Shown: positions 10,976 through 20,660 of the stretch, piece by piece
Layout of the letters: every line of letters starts with the position of its first letter
Position numbering within the stretch: position 1 is the first letter of the stretch
DNA from: Hydractinia symbiolongicarpus
Lineage: Eukaryota; Cnidaria; Hydrozoa; Anthoathecata; Hydractiniidae
Direction: 5' to 3'
Assembly: GCF_029227915.1 (NCBI RefSeq)
Contig: NC_079881.1
Coordinates: 19,877,501 to 19,941,500, forward strand
Length of the DNA stretch: 64,000 bases
Translations under genes and position numbers: made by a program
Notes under the pieces: model-generated
What the model saw: only the letters and a program-made list of their open reading frames with translations
What the model was told of the DNA's origin: nothing
The model's database searches: none

Positions 10976-12980
10976 AAAAATAATAAACAATACGGGTAAA
11001 TCACACCATTTACATTACATTACGACAAATTTTTATGTTATGCACGTCAAGTATTGTTAAAAGTCAGCAGGAAATTTGCATTTTAATTAGTTAAAACCAC
11101 AAAATGAAATAAACAGTTCATAAATGATTTTAGTATTTTGGTTGTGCGTTGTTGGTGAAATATATATTTCTCAAAGTTTATAAACTTGACTTTCCTATGT
11201 TTGGTTGGTACTCAAAAGATTTATCAATATCGAAATTTATTTAATCAATTTTAGATTACGCAGCAAATCTGGGTTAACTAAATATGTACGCAAAAATTTC
11301 ATGAATAAAGAAATATACCAAAACTGAAAATGCTCTCAGATGTTTCTACATTTTTACTGAAGTTAGCAGTGGTGTCTTTAAGAACAAGTGCTCTACGCAA
11401 AAACCCTTGTTTTCCAAATGAAAATAGTTTTGTTTGATATACTTAATAACTAGAACACTGTTAAATCAAAGATGATTTTTCCACATTGAACATTGTGAAT
11501 TAAACACATTCAACATTCACATCTACTGTATTTGTATTATTAAATAAAAGTGACATGCCTGAAGAGATGTAAGAATATCCACAACACACTTCTACGTATC
11601 ATGTTTGCCATATTTATAAGAAAGTTGAAAAAAAAATCGCAAGTTTATAACACATATATAGTTTGTATAACAGATAGTATCAATAATTAACACTATATAT
11701 ATTTGATATAGTTTGATTTAGTTAATTTTTAATTTTAATTCACATTCAAAGTTAAACTATAGCTACAATGCATAGTAGACAGTGTGGTACCGAGGACTGT
11801 TTATCTTTTTCTGAATTCGATGTGAAAAACACACCAAAAAACGCTAAGAACGAAGTTGCTAAATTTCGCATTTTTGCTTTTAATAATTAACAGTGATTAA
11901 CCGTGCAACTTCCGGGGTAAATATGCCAATATGACAAGACATTAATTTTTGGATAAGTTTTTACCTCTTACCTCTGTATGGAAACCTACCGTTTCATTTT
12001 AAGTGCAGTCCAGTGAAATAGAACTATGAAATTGATATATGGATATGTCTAGAGTTCCATTTTTTTAGAAACACTCTTGAACAACTTTTGCATGGTCTAA
12101 ATCTACTTGCAAAACGTGTTATTTTACTGTTCAATTTCCTTAAAATAAAGCATTGCATTTGTTATTTTTATTATAAAAATTTCGTGCGTGGTTAAACAAG
12201 ACCAGGTTTTGGCCGCAAGACAGGCAACGACTCTTATTATAGAGACTAGTCGTTGACCCGTGAAAAATTCACGGAAATATGCCTCTTGGATAGTTTTTAT
12301 TTTTGGAAACAGTCTTGAACAGCTTTTATAAGTGCTAAGTCTACTTGCAAAAAGTGCTATTTATTAAAATAAAGCGTCTCCAACTGGTATTGTTCTTAGA
12401 TCTTCTTAAAAGAATTAAGAATTTTTTTACCGACCTTTTAGATTGTTCTTGTGCGGTGAAATGATACCTTAAATCGCCACGTATAATACGAATACAAATT
12501 TTTGGATCAAAGACGCCATATTTTTAGACAAAGAAAGAATGATTAACTTTTGGTTGCTTTACTCAATTATGAGTCAGGGGTATAAGTAAAATACTTAAAA
12601 GTTTTACGATTGTAAACGGTTAAAAATTATAGCATGATATAAAACTTTCCGTAGAAAATTATTTGAAATTATATTGCATTTGTTATTTTTGTCATAAAAA
12701 TTTCGTGCTTGGCTAAGGATGACCCGGTTTTTGGTCAAAGGACAAGCAACGGCTCTTCTTATACAAACTAGTCCATAGAAAATCCATGGAATATGTCTAT
12801 TGCATAGTTTGAAGATTTCGTGTGTGGTTTAGCACCACACGATTTTAGCTGATTCAGCTGAAAATTGGTAAAGGAGGTTTTCAAAACAAAAGTAAAACAG
12901 AATCCCTCCTACATGAATGATGTTTTTGCATTTAGAAAGACTGCATATAGTCTCCGTGCATTAAGTGCTCTTCAAAGGCC
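10976..12980. other. Intergenic; mini-Helitron ends on the minus strand at 12246 and 12768
   Basis: Mostly unassigned AT-rich DNA. At 12246-12275 the minus strand shows the family hairpin (CCGTGAATTTTTCACGG) and CTAG, followed immediately on that strand by TCTCTATAATA, a head-to-tail junction. A more degraded end (CCATGGATTTTCTATGG then CTAG) is at 12768-12795. The two share nearby sequence (AAAGCATTGCATTTGTTATT versus ATATTGCATTTGTTATT), so this is probably a duplicated, decayed element of about 520 bp. Confidence 0.5.
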
Positions 12981-12984
12981 CAGA

Positions 12985-13320
12985 ATTTGCGTACCACAAA
13001 GCATGACCTATTAAGCGTCTCTTATATTGCGTCTAAATTATTGGACAACCTTCCCAATTCTGCCCAAAATGCCTCTTCGTTGTCCTTATTCGAACACGGG
13101 CTAAACAAGATTCCGTGTATTCAGTGCCGTTGTCTTCTCTTTGCCACATATATTTGTAACGTTTCTTATATTATTAATTTTCTTTTTTTTTTTACTTAAT
13201 TTTAGGACAGTCGATTTTAATTAGCCCAAGGCTAACATATTTTAGCTATATTTTTTTAAAGTTTCTAGCCTAATTTATTATATATCGACTTAAATAAAAA
13301 TAAATAAATAAATAAAATAA
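12985..13320 (+). mobile_element. 3' end of a LINE-type retrotransposon with A/T-rich tail
   Basis: The frame from about 12987 reads SVSYIASKLLDNLPNSAQN and then NKIPCIQCRCLLF, the pattern of the C-terminal tail of CR1/L2/Jockey-type reverse transcriptases (Ser-Tyr-x-Ala-x-Lys-x-x-x-x-Leu-Pro). It is followed by a non-coding end and an AAATA-rich tail at 13290-13325. 5'-truncated, non-functional. Confidence 0.55.
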
Positions 13321-14520
13321 AATAAATCCAATTTTAAATATTATATATTACCACTGTTACTAACAGTCTTGGGGTTAATTTGTTTTGCCTTGTATTTTAT
13401 TTTATTGTATAAGCAACACATTTGAAATTCGAATTTTGCATCGTTTTTTGTTTTACATGTATTAAGACTTTTAACATGCATTTTATACTTTTATCGATTG
13501 ATTATGGCCGCAACGGTCGAAATATATTTCGAAAAATACATATATTTATATAAGCATGGATATACACTATAACGAAAGAAGGATGATATGAACATGGGCG
13601 AACTACTACGGTGGTTTAATTGCCACCGTAGTGACAAAATTATCATTGTTTCGATCCTGCGTCCCCGGGGTGTCTCATGACTCGCTTGCGATTACGGGAA
13701 GGTTATACTGTTTTTATGTCACATAGCTTTCTGTTGATTCTATTGAGTTTATTGCTATTGTTTATTGCTTAATTGGTTAATCACCTGAGAAAAACCTATG
13801 AGGCGAAAAGAACAGCATATGATACGGCCCAAGAAAAGATATAATATCGGCGCGAATGGCTTTCCATACAGTTTATTTGTTATTGCACCTACATCGAGTT
13901 GTAATAATTGTAAAGTTATCGAATGTAATGCTCGATGACATTCCCACGATCACATCACAAGATCGAAGCGTGGTTGAAAGGTGGGTTCCTTTCTTTATGT
14001 TATGTTTCACTTGACTGTATATTACACTAAAGTTCCACTAGTTAGATAAATATAGCTAGCTAGTTACCAAGTTTATAGATAGATATGCATATTTTACACG
14101 GCTAGCCTCACAACTATTAAGTGATATATTCTGTCTATTATTTCTAGGACAGTTAGGGAGAACTGCAAATTAGACTATTCCGCCTAAATAGGCTATGATA
14201 GACAAATTAGGCGAAATTTATATCCTAACTAGTCTATCAACATTAAATTTGCTTATTACAGCCTTCTGGTCCGTGGTCGCACCGATCTTTAAGGTTAAAT
14301 ATGATCTAACAAACCTCCCTTGGATGTAGAAGTATTATTTTCCTAAATGTTATGGTGCGTTTTGAAGATATTGCTTTTAATTTGTTTTGCTCCTAATACA
14401 TTTTTTTCCGGCGTGTTTTAAAAACCCGCCAAAATAGACTATTTGGATTTAAAAAAAGATGGCGCATGGTTAGGGCTATGATGTCCTAATTACGCTATCA
14501 TAGACAAAATAAGCTACTTG
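13321..14520. other. Intergenic with small hairpin and a SINE fragment
   Basis: A 10-bp hairpin (ACTACGGTGG, loop, CCACCGTAGT) lies at 13606-13633. At about 14080-14160 a minus-strand fragment of the tRNA-derived SINE tail is recognisable (TGCATATTTTACA, GGCTAGCCTCACAA, CTGTCTATTATTTC). The blocks near 14175-14240 and 14430-14520 share TAGACTATT and CTATCATAGACAAA and probably belong to one degraded element. No gene. Confidence 0.45.
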
Positions 14521-14747
14521 GACAATCTCGCCCCGGACCTTGTTCTAGTCGATTGGAAACAAGTTTGGTTGGTGGGCACGTTGACATGTATAACTTCCTT
14601 AACAAAAACAAGGTCCTATATTCACAACAGTTAGGCTTGAGAAAAAACTATTCCACCTCACAAACCTTGCTTAACATGATTCAAAAAATTGCTGACAACC
14701 TAGACAAAGGTAATTATGTTTGTGGAATTTTCGTAGATCTCCAAAAA

Positions 14748-15098
14748 GCCGTAGATTAGTGGTTATAGCTTTCGTACTCTGTGCGGGAGACCGGGGTTCG
14801 ATTCCTCTTGACGGCGATTCAACATGGGCTAGTGAATGTTACCATAGCCCCGGGTTAACCCAAGCCATGTGAGGGAAATTGGGGAGATGGCACACTGTGT
14901 GGGCCGTTGGATGTTGCCGGGAGTTGTCTAGTAGAGCGTGGGCCCTACTAATTGGGTCTGCGTAGCTCAAAATGAGCATTAAATACTCTAGGACTCTCCA
15001 TCTAAGCCATGGCCCCTCCTGGAAATAATAGACAGGGTATATCCCTCAATATTTGTGAGGCTAGCCATGTAAAATATGCACATCTATCTATCTATCTA
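14748..15098 (+). mobile_element. tRNA-derived SINE (about 350 bp) inserted in the LINE
   Basis: The head is tRNA-like: the first bases pair with the ACGGC at 14811-14815, an A-box-like TAGTGGTTATAG is at 14757 and a B-box GGTTCGATTCC is at 14795-14805. The body (CCCCGGGTTAACCCAAGCC, TCTAGTAGAGCGTGGGC, GCCATGGCCCCTCC) and a (TCTA)n tail follow. It interrupts the RT reading exactly between Lys-Ala and Phe-Asp-Thr. A near-identical copy lies at 27955-28305 on the other strand. Only about 3 bp (AGC) repeats at both edges, so a normal longer target duplication is not visible. Confidence 0.8.
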
Positions 15099-15914
15099 GC
15101 TTTCGATACTGTTGACCATGAAATTTTATTGATAAAATTGTTTCATTATGGATTAGAGGTAATGTCTTAAATTTATTAAAATCCTATCTTTCTGTTTCAG
15201 TTTGTCTCCATTAAAGGTATTTTCTCAAATAACGTATTTATAAAGCATGGTGTTCCGCAAGGATCTGTACTTGGCCCACTTCTTTTCTTGCTCTATATTA
15301 ATGACTTACACGAAGCAATAAAATTTTACCTAGTTCATCACTTTTCTGACGATACAAACTCGTGCATTTTAATCCCTCATTTAAATCCCTTGTCAAAAAA
15401 GTCTGTCTTGATCTTAGATTTCTCTAGCAATGGCTCAGTGCTAACAAAATATCTCGTAATGCTAGGAAAACGGAATATATACTCTTTAGACACCCCTCTA
15501 AACCCATTAACTGTGAAGTTAAGCTTTCTATTGGTGGTCAAAAGGTTTTTCCTAGTGAAACTATAAAATATCTTGGTGTACTACTTGATTCTAACCTAGG
15601 ATGGAAGTCCCAGATTAATTTAGTTGCAAGCAAACTGAAAAAGGTTAATGGAATAATTGCAAAAATAAGACATTATGTGCCGGTGGATGTTCTTCTGTCA
15701 GTTTATAATGCTTTTTTCCACTCAAATCTAAATTATTGCTCCCAAGTCTGGGGTCAGTCCATAAGTTTACAAGTGAACTGAATCACTGTCCTTCAAAATT
15801 GTGCTTTACGTCTTATGAATTTTGCCAAACGTAGAACAAATGCAAACCAATTTTATAAAGATTTAGGCATCCTTAAATTCACAGATACTGTAAAACTGCA
15901 AAATGTATTATTTA

Positions 15915-17179
15915 CCATATTTTCCGGTATGTATAACCCGCACATCGTATAACCCGCAGTTCAGCTTTTTTAAGGAGTTATAAACTAGATGCTATCAGAT
16001 AGCTCACACTTTCGTATAACCCACATAAAACTTCAATCAATGTGTTTTACTTAACCGGGCCTTTGCATAACCTGCATCAAGTTAAGAAAAAATTTAAGCT
16101 TATTTTTACTTGTATTGTGTGTCATTTTTTTTTCCTGCTGGAGACAAGCGGGGGACGTTTTAACTTGTGAACCCCAAACACCAGAACCGAGTGTCTGAGC
16201 GACTCTCTCAGTCTTAACTTCCTTGTCTCAGATTGCCGAAGTAATAATGAATTTAAAATTAATTTGAACAAGTCGATCTTCTGCTAATGCCGACATTGAA
16301 TCAGACAATGCTATTTTCTTTTTATTTGTAGACATTAGTTTCAGCCAATAATAACTCTTGCTTCCTGTGATTAAACAAACAAACAAATAAAAAAACACGC
16401 TATAAACCTAAAGTAAAATCTCTGTTTTTTATATATATTTAAGTTTTTATGACATAAAAATAAACAACATAATAATTATCGCAGATTGCCTGTAAAAGCG
16501 ATGTACGGAACGTTCTTTTCTAATGTTTATATAATTTTGTTATCCATTCATATCTCAGCAATTACAGTTTGAATGATAAAGTGAATGGCAGCAATGAGGA
16601 GGAGATAGTTGTGTGTCTTATTAATTTTATTTTATATTTATTTTTCATATTTTCAGTGGCCACCTGTTGCTCGAAGGTGGCAAAGATAAAAAAAATCTAT
16701 ACTTTAATTTTAACATTTTTCAATATATTTAACAGGAATTAATAATTAAGTCCTGGGCACTAGGTTGTGAAATATGTGTCAATTAAACCTAAAAATGATA
16801 CCTGATATATAAATAGATTAGAATTACATTCAACACAAAAGAAAAATGATCTCCAGAATTGTGTTTCAGAGAGAGCTTGTAATATTAGCATTGGCAAGCA
16901 ATAGAAAGTTATAGCAATTTCACTATGTGAAAAAAATTAAATCACGTGAGGCAAGATTATGTAGATATAAGATCGCGCATGCAGTTATATTAATGTACAC
17001 ATTTTATCCTGTTGGTATATGCGATTTTTCTTCATTAATTGTATAAACTTTAAATTTCACAACAAATGACAGAAAATATAAAACTTATCACATAACCCGC
17101 ACTACATTATAACCCGCACCAACGATGGAAGTCGTAAAAATCAACTTATAACCCGCAGGTTATATACCGGGAAATACGG
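15915..17179. mobile_element. 1265-bp non-autonomous DNA transposon with TA target duplication
   Basis: The ends are CCATATTTTCCGGTAT and, inverted, ATACCGGGAAATACGG, i.e. a 16-bp terminal inverted repeat with two mismatches, flanked by TA on both sides. Removing the element and one TA restores the host LINE frame (NVLF-IINLFHNN), which supports both boundaries. Just inside each end, TATAACCCGCA-like motifs repeat (15931, 15948; and near 17094, 17110, 17147). No open frame of note, so it needs a transposase in trans. The superfamily is not identified. Confidence 0.8.
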
Positions 17180-17429
17180 TATTATTAATTTATTTCACAA
17201 CAATCTACCTGTTCCTTTGATTGGTACCTTTTCAATTAACTTCTCTCATGATACTCGTGCTAACAGCCTAGGCCTTATAAATTCGCATGCTGTTGGTACT
17301 TCTGCATTTGGTTTGAAATCCATTAGGCATCAAAGTGTGCTATCATGGTCTAGTTGTCAGAATGACTTACCTGAAATAAGACTTTTAGATCTCCTCTTGC
17401 ATGGACTTAAATCTCTAAAGCTTGGTTCT

Positions 17430-17553
17430 CACTATGGGCTAACGATGAGCTAACCATAGTGCGCATGACGCGCTAAGACCTTAGCCCATAGTGTGAACAT
17501 AAAAGTACCTGCTTAGCTCACAGCTGAACTCACCGTTAGCTCATCGTTAGCCG
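17430..17553. repeat. Compound foldback repeat at LINE 3' end
   Basis: Two nested inverted repeats: GGCTAACGATGAGCTAAC (17437-17454) with its exact reverse complement at 17535-17552, and GGTTCTCACTATGGGCTAA near 17424-17442 with TTAGCCCATAGTGTGAAC near 17483-17500. This looks like a small palindromic MITE or the remnant of one. Confidence 0.65.
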
Positions 17554-18360
17554 ATTTTTTTAAATCAAAATTTTTTGATATTTAGAACATAAAAATTGTT
17601 AGCAATGCTTTTTCTTTTGATTTGAAAATTTTCTTTTGATTTTGAAAATTGTAATGGATTTAATAGATCAAAACAAAAGATTCCAACAAAGGTATCAGTC
17701 ACGTGGAATGCGCCTGGAAAAATGTCAAATTCTAATGGCTAAAGTAAAAGAAGTTAAGTATTCCCTCAATGGAGAATATGTTGATGACTCAAAAAATATT
17801 TTAAAATAACTAGGGATTGAGGAAGATGAAGATGGTACAAACATGTGAATTTCAGACAGAAAGAGGCAATAATAGGACATTCAAATGTTATAAATAAAAT
17901 TTCTAGTTTCCCTTGCCCCTTATTTATACCCATTTTTCTCGAAAATCATTAAATCTTGCTATGTTTCATGGCTTTGAAAATCTATATATAAAAAAGGTAA
18001 GATGAAACTGAAGGACATTCAACGCTAAACATTTGATAATGGATGAGAAATTACCCAAATGCAAAATTAACAGGGTTTTAACTCATGCAAAAATTTTTTA
18101 GTGATGTATATTATAATTAATAATAATCCATTTTTACGGGGTGACATAAAGGAATTCTGTCAAAGATCTAGTACCTTTGACGAACTTCCTTTTTGAAATG
18201 TTGGGGTAGGGTAAATGCCCCCTTTTGTGGTTAAGAGTAATTTAAATGATAAATATTTGCGTTATTTTATGTAAGGTATGTTTCCATGTTCTGCAGACAT
18301 CATTATTACACTTACTTTGAGTTTATTTCTAGTATTGTTTAAATTGCGTTCTGTTTTTTT
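17554..18360. other. Upstream region of the TMEM121-like gene, no gene recognised
   Basis: AT-rich. A few short open stretches (for example around 17650-17850, Lys/Glu-rich) carry stops and show no family motif. Confidence 0.4.
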
Positions 18361-18383
18361 AGTACATACGCAAGTCAACAAAG
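18361..18383 (+). promoter_or_regulatory. Splice-acceptor-like site and leader before the TMEM121-like start
   Basis: A T-rich tract (CTGTTTTTTTAG) ends in AG at 18361-18362, leaving a 21-nt leader before ATG at 18384. It would be the 3' splice site of a 5'UTR intron or of a trans-spliced leader. Confidence 0.45.
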
Positions 18384-19325
18384 ATGGGTTTTGCAATGGA
18401 GCTACTTTTAAAGGTTACATGTGTGGGAATGTTGTTCTTTCAAGGCACCATTATGAATTTGTACTTAACACGATTACATAACGATTATTGGTGGTTGTGG
18501 TATGTTGCAGACATTCTAGTTGTTTGTGCATGGAGTGGAAGCTTGTATGTAGCATATGTACGAAAGCGTAGTGATATTGTGGATGGCAGAGACCCAACAC
18601 AAGAAGCAGATGAAATCAAATATGCATTCCTCGTGTGGATAGTCTATGCCCTCATGCTTTGTCCAAGAGTTATCCTTTTATTCCAAAAAGATGCTCGTCA
18701 CCTGGAGGAAAAAGATTTTCTTGGACCCAACTTCCTAAAAGTTGGTGTGGCTTGTACACCACTTATATTTCTGTTATTGGTTAACGGACACCATAATTCC
18801 AAACCGTTTTCTGCTCGAAAGTATTTTATTGCTTCGATAGGTGGAACCATAACACTGGATTTGTTTGATAGTATTGACTTACTGGATTTCTTATTTTTAC
18901 CCGAAGAGAAAAAAGTACCAGGTGCTGCTATGGATGCCACTTTAGCATTTGCTTGCATCAATTTTTTTCTTCCAGCATTAGCATTATGCGAGATAAGAGT
19001 AAACAGGTTTAATGGACTGTTACCATCTCTGCCTTTTAAGTTGATGTATGAAGGTTGCTATGTGTTTTTAGTCAACGTTCCCAACTTAGTCATTCGTTCT
19101 GTTTTATGGCACAAATACGACATGGATGTTTCTATTTTGATCATGAAGAACGTTATGTGCATAGCATTAGGTGGTATGGAAATTTATGAGTATTTCTGTG
19201 GTGAGGATCATGCAGTAAAATGTCCGTGTTGTAGCAATTACTATCAAAAGTCCTGCATCACTAAGCACACAGAGACTTGTCGTCTAAATTTGCATGAAAA
19301 AATGCCATTAGACCCGAAATTGTGA
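18384..19325 (+). CDS. TMEM121-family multipass membrane protein with added C-terminal C2HC zinc finger
   Basis: A single 313-aa open frame, intronless as in vertebrate TMEM121. Hydrophobic segments at about residues 5-25, 35-55, 80-100, 120-140, 175-205, 220-240 and 250-270 suggest a multipass membrane protein. Family-like blocks are FLLLVNG around residue 130, DLFDSIDLLDFL around 157-168 (vertebrate TMEM121 has a similar Asp-Leu-Leu-Asp-rich block) and MKNVMCIALGGMEIYEYF around 255-272 (vertebrate: GKNVV...EY). Unlike vertebrate TMEM121, it ends with CPCC-x11-H-x3-C (residues 280-299), the spacing of the C2HC zinc fingers of the ZC2HC1/FAM164 type. The function of the TMEM121 family is poorly known. 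The family call is mine from motif similarity. An upstream frame at 18278 is a shadow. The first ATG downstream of the acceptor at 18361 was chosen; Met-5 is a possible alternative. Confidence 0.75.
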   Translation: MGFAMELLLKVTCVGMLFFQGTIMNLYLTRLHNDYWWLWYVADILVVCAWSGSLYVAYVRKRSDIVDGRDPTQEADEIKYAFLVWIVYALMLCPRVILLFQKDARHLEEKDFLGPNFLKVGVACTPLIFLLLVNGHHNSKPFSARKYFIASIGGTITLDLFDSIDLLDFLFLPEEKKVPGAAMDATLAFACINFFLPALALCEIRVNRFNGLLPSLPFKLMYEGCYVFLVNVPNLVIRSVLWHKYDMDVSILIMKNVMCIALGGMEIYEYFCGEDHAVKCPCCSNYYQKSCITKHTETCRLNLHEKMPLDPKL

Positions 19326-19757
19326 TTCATTTATAAAAATGAAATATTATCAATGGTGTCTTCTGGTATTAAGATAAGCCCCAAGCTATATGGTAATTGA
19401 GCTATATGCTATTATTAAGGATGATAATTCTATGCATGCGTAGATTGTTTATTTTGGTGCTTTAAAAAGACTTTTTTTGATAAAATTTATGATTTTTTAG
19501 GACATATACCATTGTTTTTGTTGTTCAAGGTATTGCTGGATTATTGTCTATCATTACATGATATTGTCAAGAGCTACTTTCATTTGTTTGTTTTTTTGTA
19601 AAATAATCTGCATTGCTTCTCCCTGAGGAACGTTACAACAAAAAGTTTAAGTTCTGTGCAAGTTTGAAGCCACACAACGTGTGTACAAATCCTAAGAAAC
19701 TTTTATTATGTGGTAATGATATAACATGTATTTCTGTGGCGATTATTTGCCAAATTA

Positions 19758-19763
19758 AATAAA
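19758..19763 (+). other. Candidate polyadenylation signal (AATAAA) of the TMEM121-like gene
   Basis: AATAAA 433 nt after the stop, followed by T-rich sequence; no competing canonical signal noticed between. Confidence 0.5.
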
Positions 19764-20660
19764 ACTTTACAGTTTTTCAATTAAACCTGTGTAAGGTATG
19801 ATAAAACAAAAACAGACATATATAATTGGAAGTCTTTGAAATTCTTCATGGACAAAATTAGAATCAAGATTTTTTAAGAAACTACCATTACTATATCCAA
19901 TTTACTGTATTTAATGATGTACATTGTATTGTTTTTGAAGAGCAGTATATTTTTGAATATTTCCTTTGTAACATTTTTCAAATTCTGTTTAAAAATAACC
20001 GGAAAAGTTAGTAAGAAATGTTGGAAAAGATGTTTTTTGTTTACGGTTTTTTCTTTTGTTGAGTATGAACTGGTCATAGAGGATTCTATTCACCATTAAT
20101 TTTTTTTATAAATGTCCAACTTCTTAAATTACCTACTGTACATGACAGATGAAGCGCCCCCTGCCCAATAAGCGCACCTGTTGAATAAGTGCCCCGAGTT
20201 AGAGAAAAATCTGTAAATAAGTGCCAAAAATATTGAAATTTCATTAAGGATACATTATCAATAATATTGTATTTCTTTCTTTTTGTTTGTATTTCTATTT
20301 TTTATTCTTAAAAATTGTGAGAATGAAGTTTAAAAAAATTTGCTTTTCTGATAAAAAATTAATATGCTGAATTAACTGCCCCTGCCAAATTAGCGCCCCT
20401 TTTCAAGATAAAATTTTTAAATAAGTGCCCAGGGCGCTCGCCATTTACGGTATTCAGTAAATCTTGTTTTTTTAATTTAATACAATGTTTTTACAGGTTT
20501 TAATTTTCACATTCTAATTTTAGTTTCTGTGTCCCAGGTTTGCCTGGACCTTTATAGATAGAGCCTAAGGAAACCTTTCAAAACTTTTTCTATAATGGAG
20601 AAAACGAGTACAATATGCATTTAAGTTACCTAATTTTAAATAACCTTGCTTTTTTAGAAA
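19764..20660. other. Intergenic between TMEM121-like and HPS6; GCGCCC-rich repeat at about 20150-20450
   Basis: The block 20150-20450 starts with AAGCGCCCCCTGCCC, has AATAAGCGCACCTG and GATAAAATTTTTAAATAAGTG inside, and ends with CCAGGGCGCTCGCC. The same style of repeat, with AAGCGCCCCC motifs, is found at 40745-40875. Otherwise AT-rich. A strong acceptor (CTTTTTTAG) lies 3 nt before the HPS6 ATG. Confidence 0.5.

Larger units (their letters stand above)
14521..17460 (+). pseudogene. Non-LTR reverse transcriptase relic split by two later insertions
   Basis: RT segments at about 14553-14749, 15101-15914 and 17180-17453 join conceptually. The first reads FLNKNKVLYSQQLGLRKNYS and IFVDLQKA. The second resumes FDTVDHEILL after the SINE, then HGVPQGSVLGPLLFLLYIND (the RT active-site neighbourhood). 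The third gives LFHNNLPVPLIGTFSIN and LKSIRHQSVLSWSSCQNDLP, a typical C-terminal tail. The expected YADD-type motif appears as a degraded FSDDTN. Several frameshifts inside the middle piece (near 15170 and 15380) show it is dead independently of the insertions. The clade looks CR1/L2/Jockey-like. No endonuclease is present, so the copy is 5'-truncated. Confidence 0.8.

Noticed and set aside
14750-14820. Apparent tRNA gene (A and B boxes, paired ends)
   Set aside because: The same head is followed by the same roughly 280-bp body and TCTA tail at two loci, so it is a SINE head, not a functional tRNA gene.
18278-18481. 67-codon frame upstream of the TMEM121-like gene
   Set aside because: Overlaps the start of the real gene in another frame and has no family motif.
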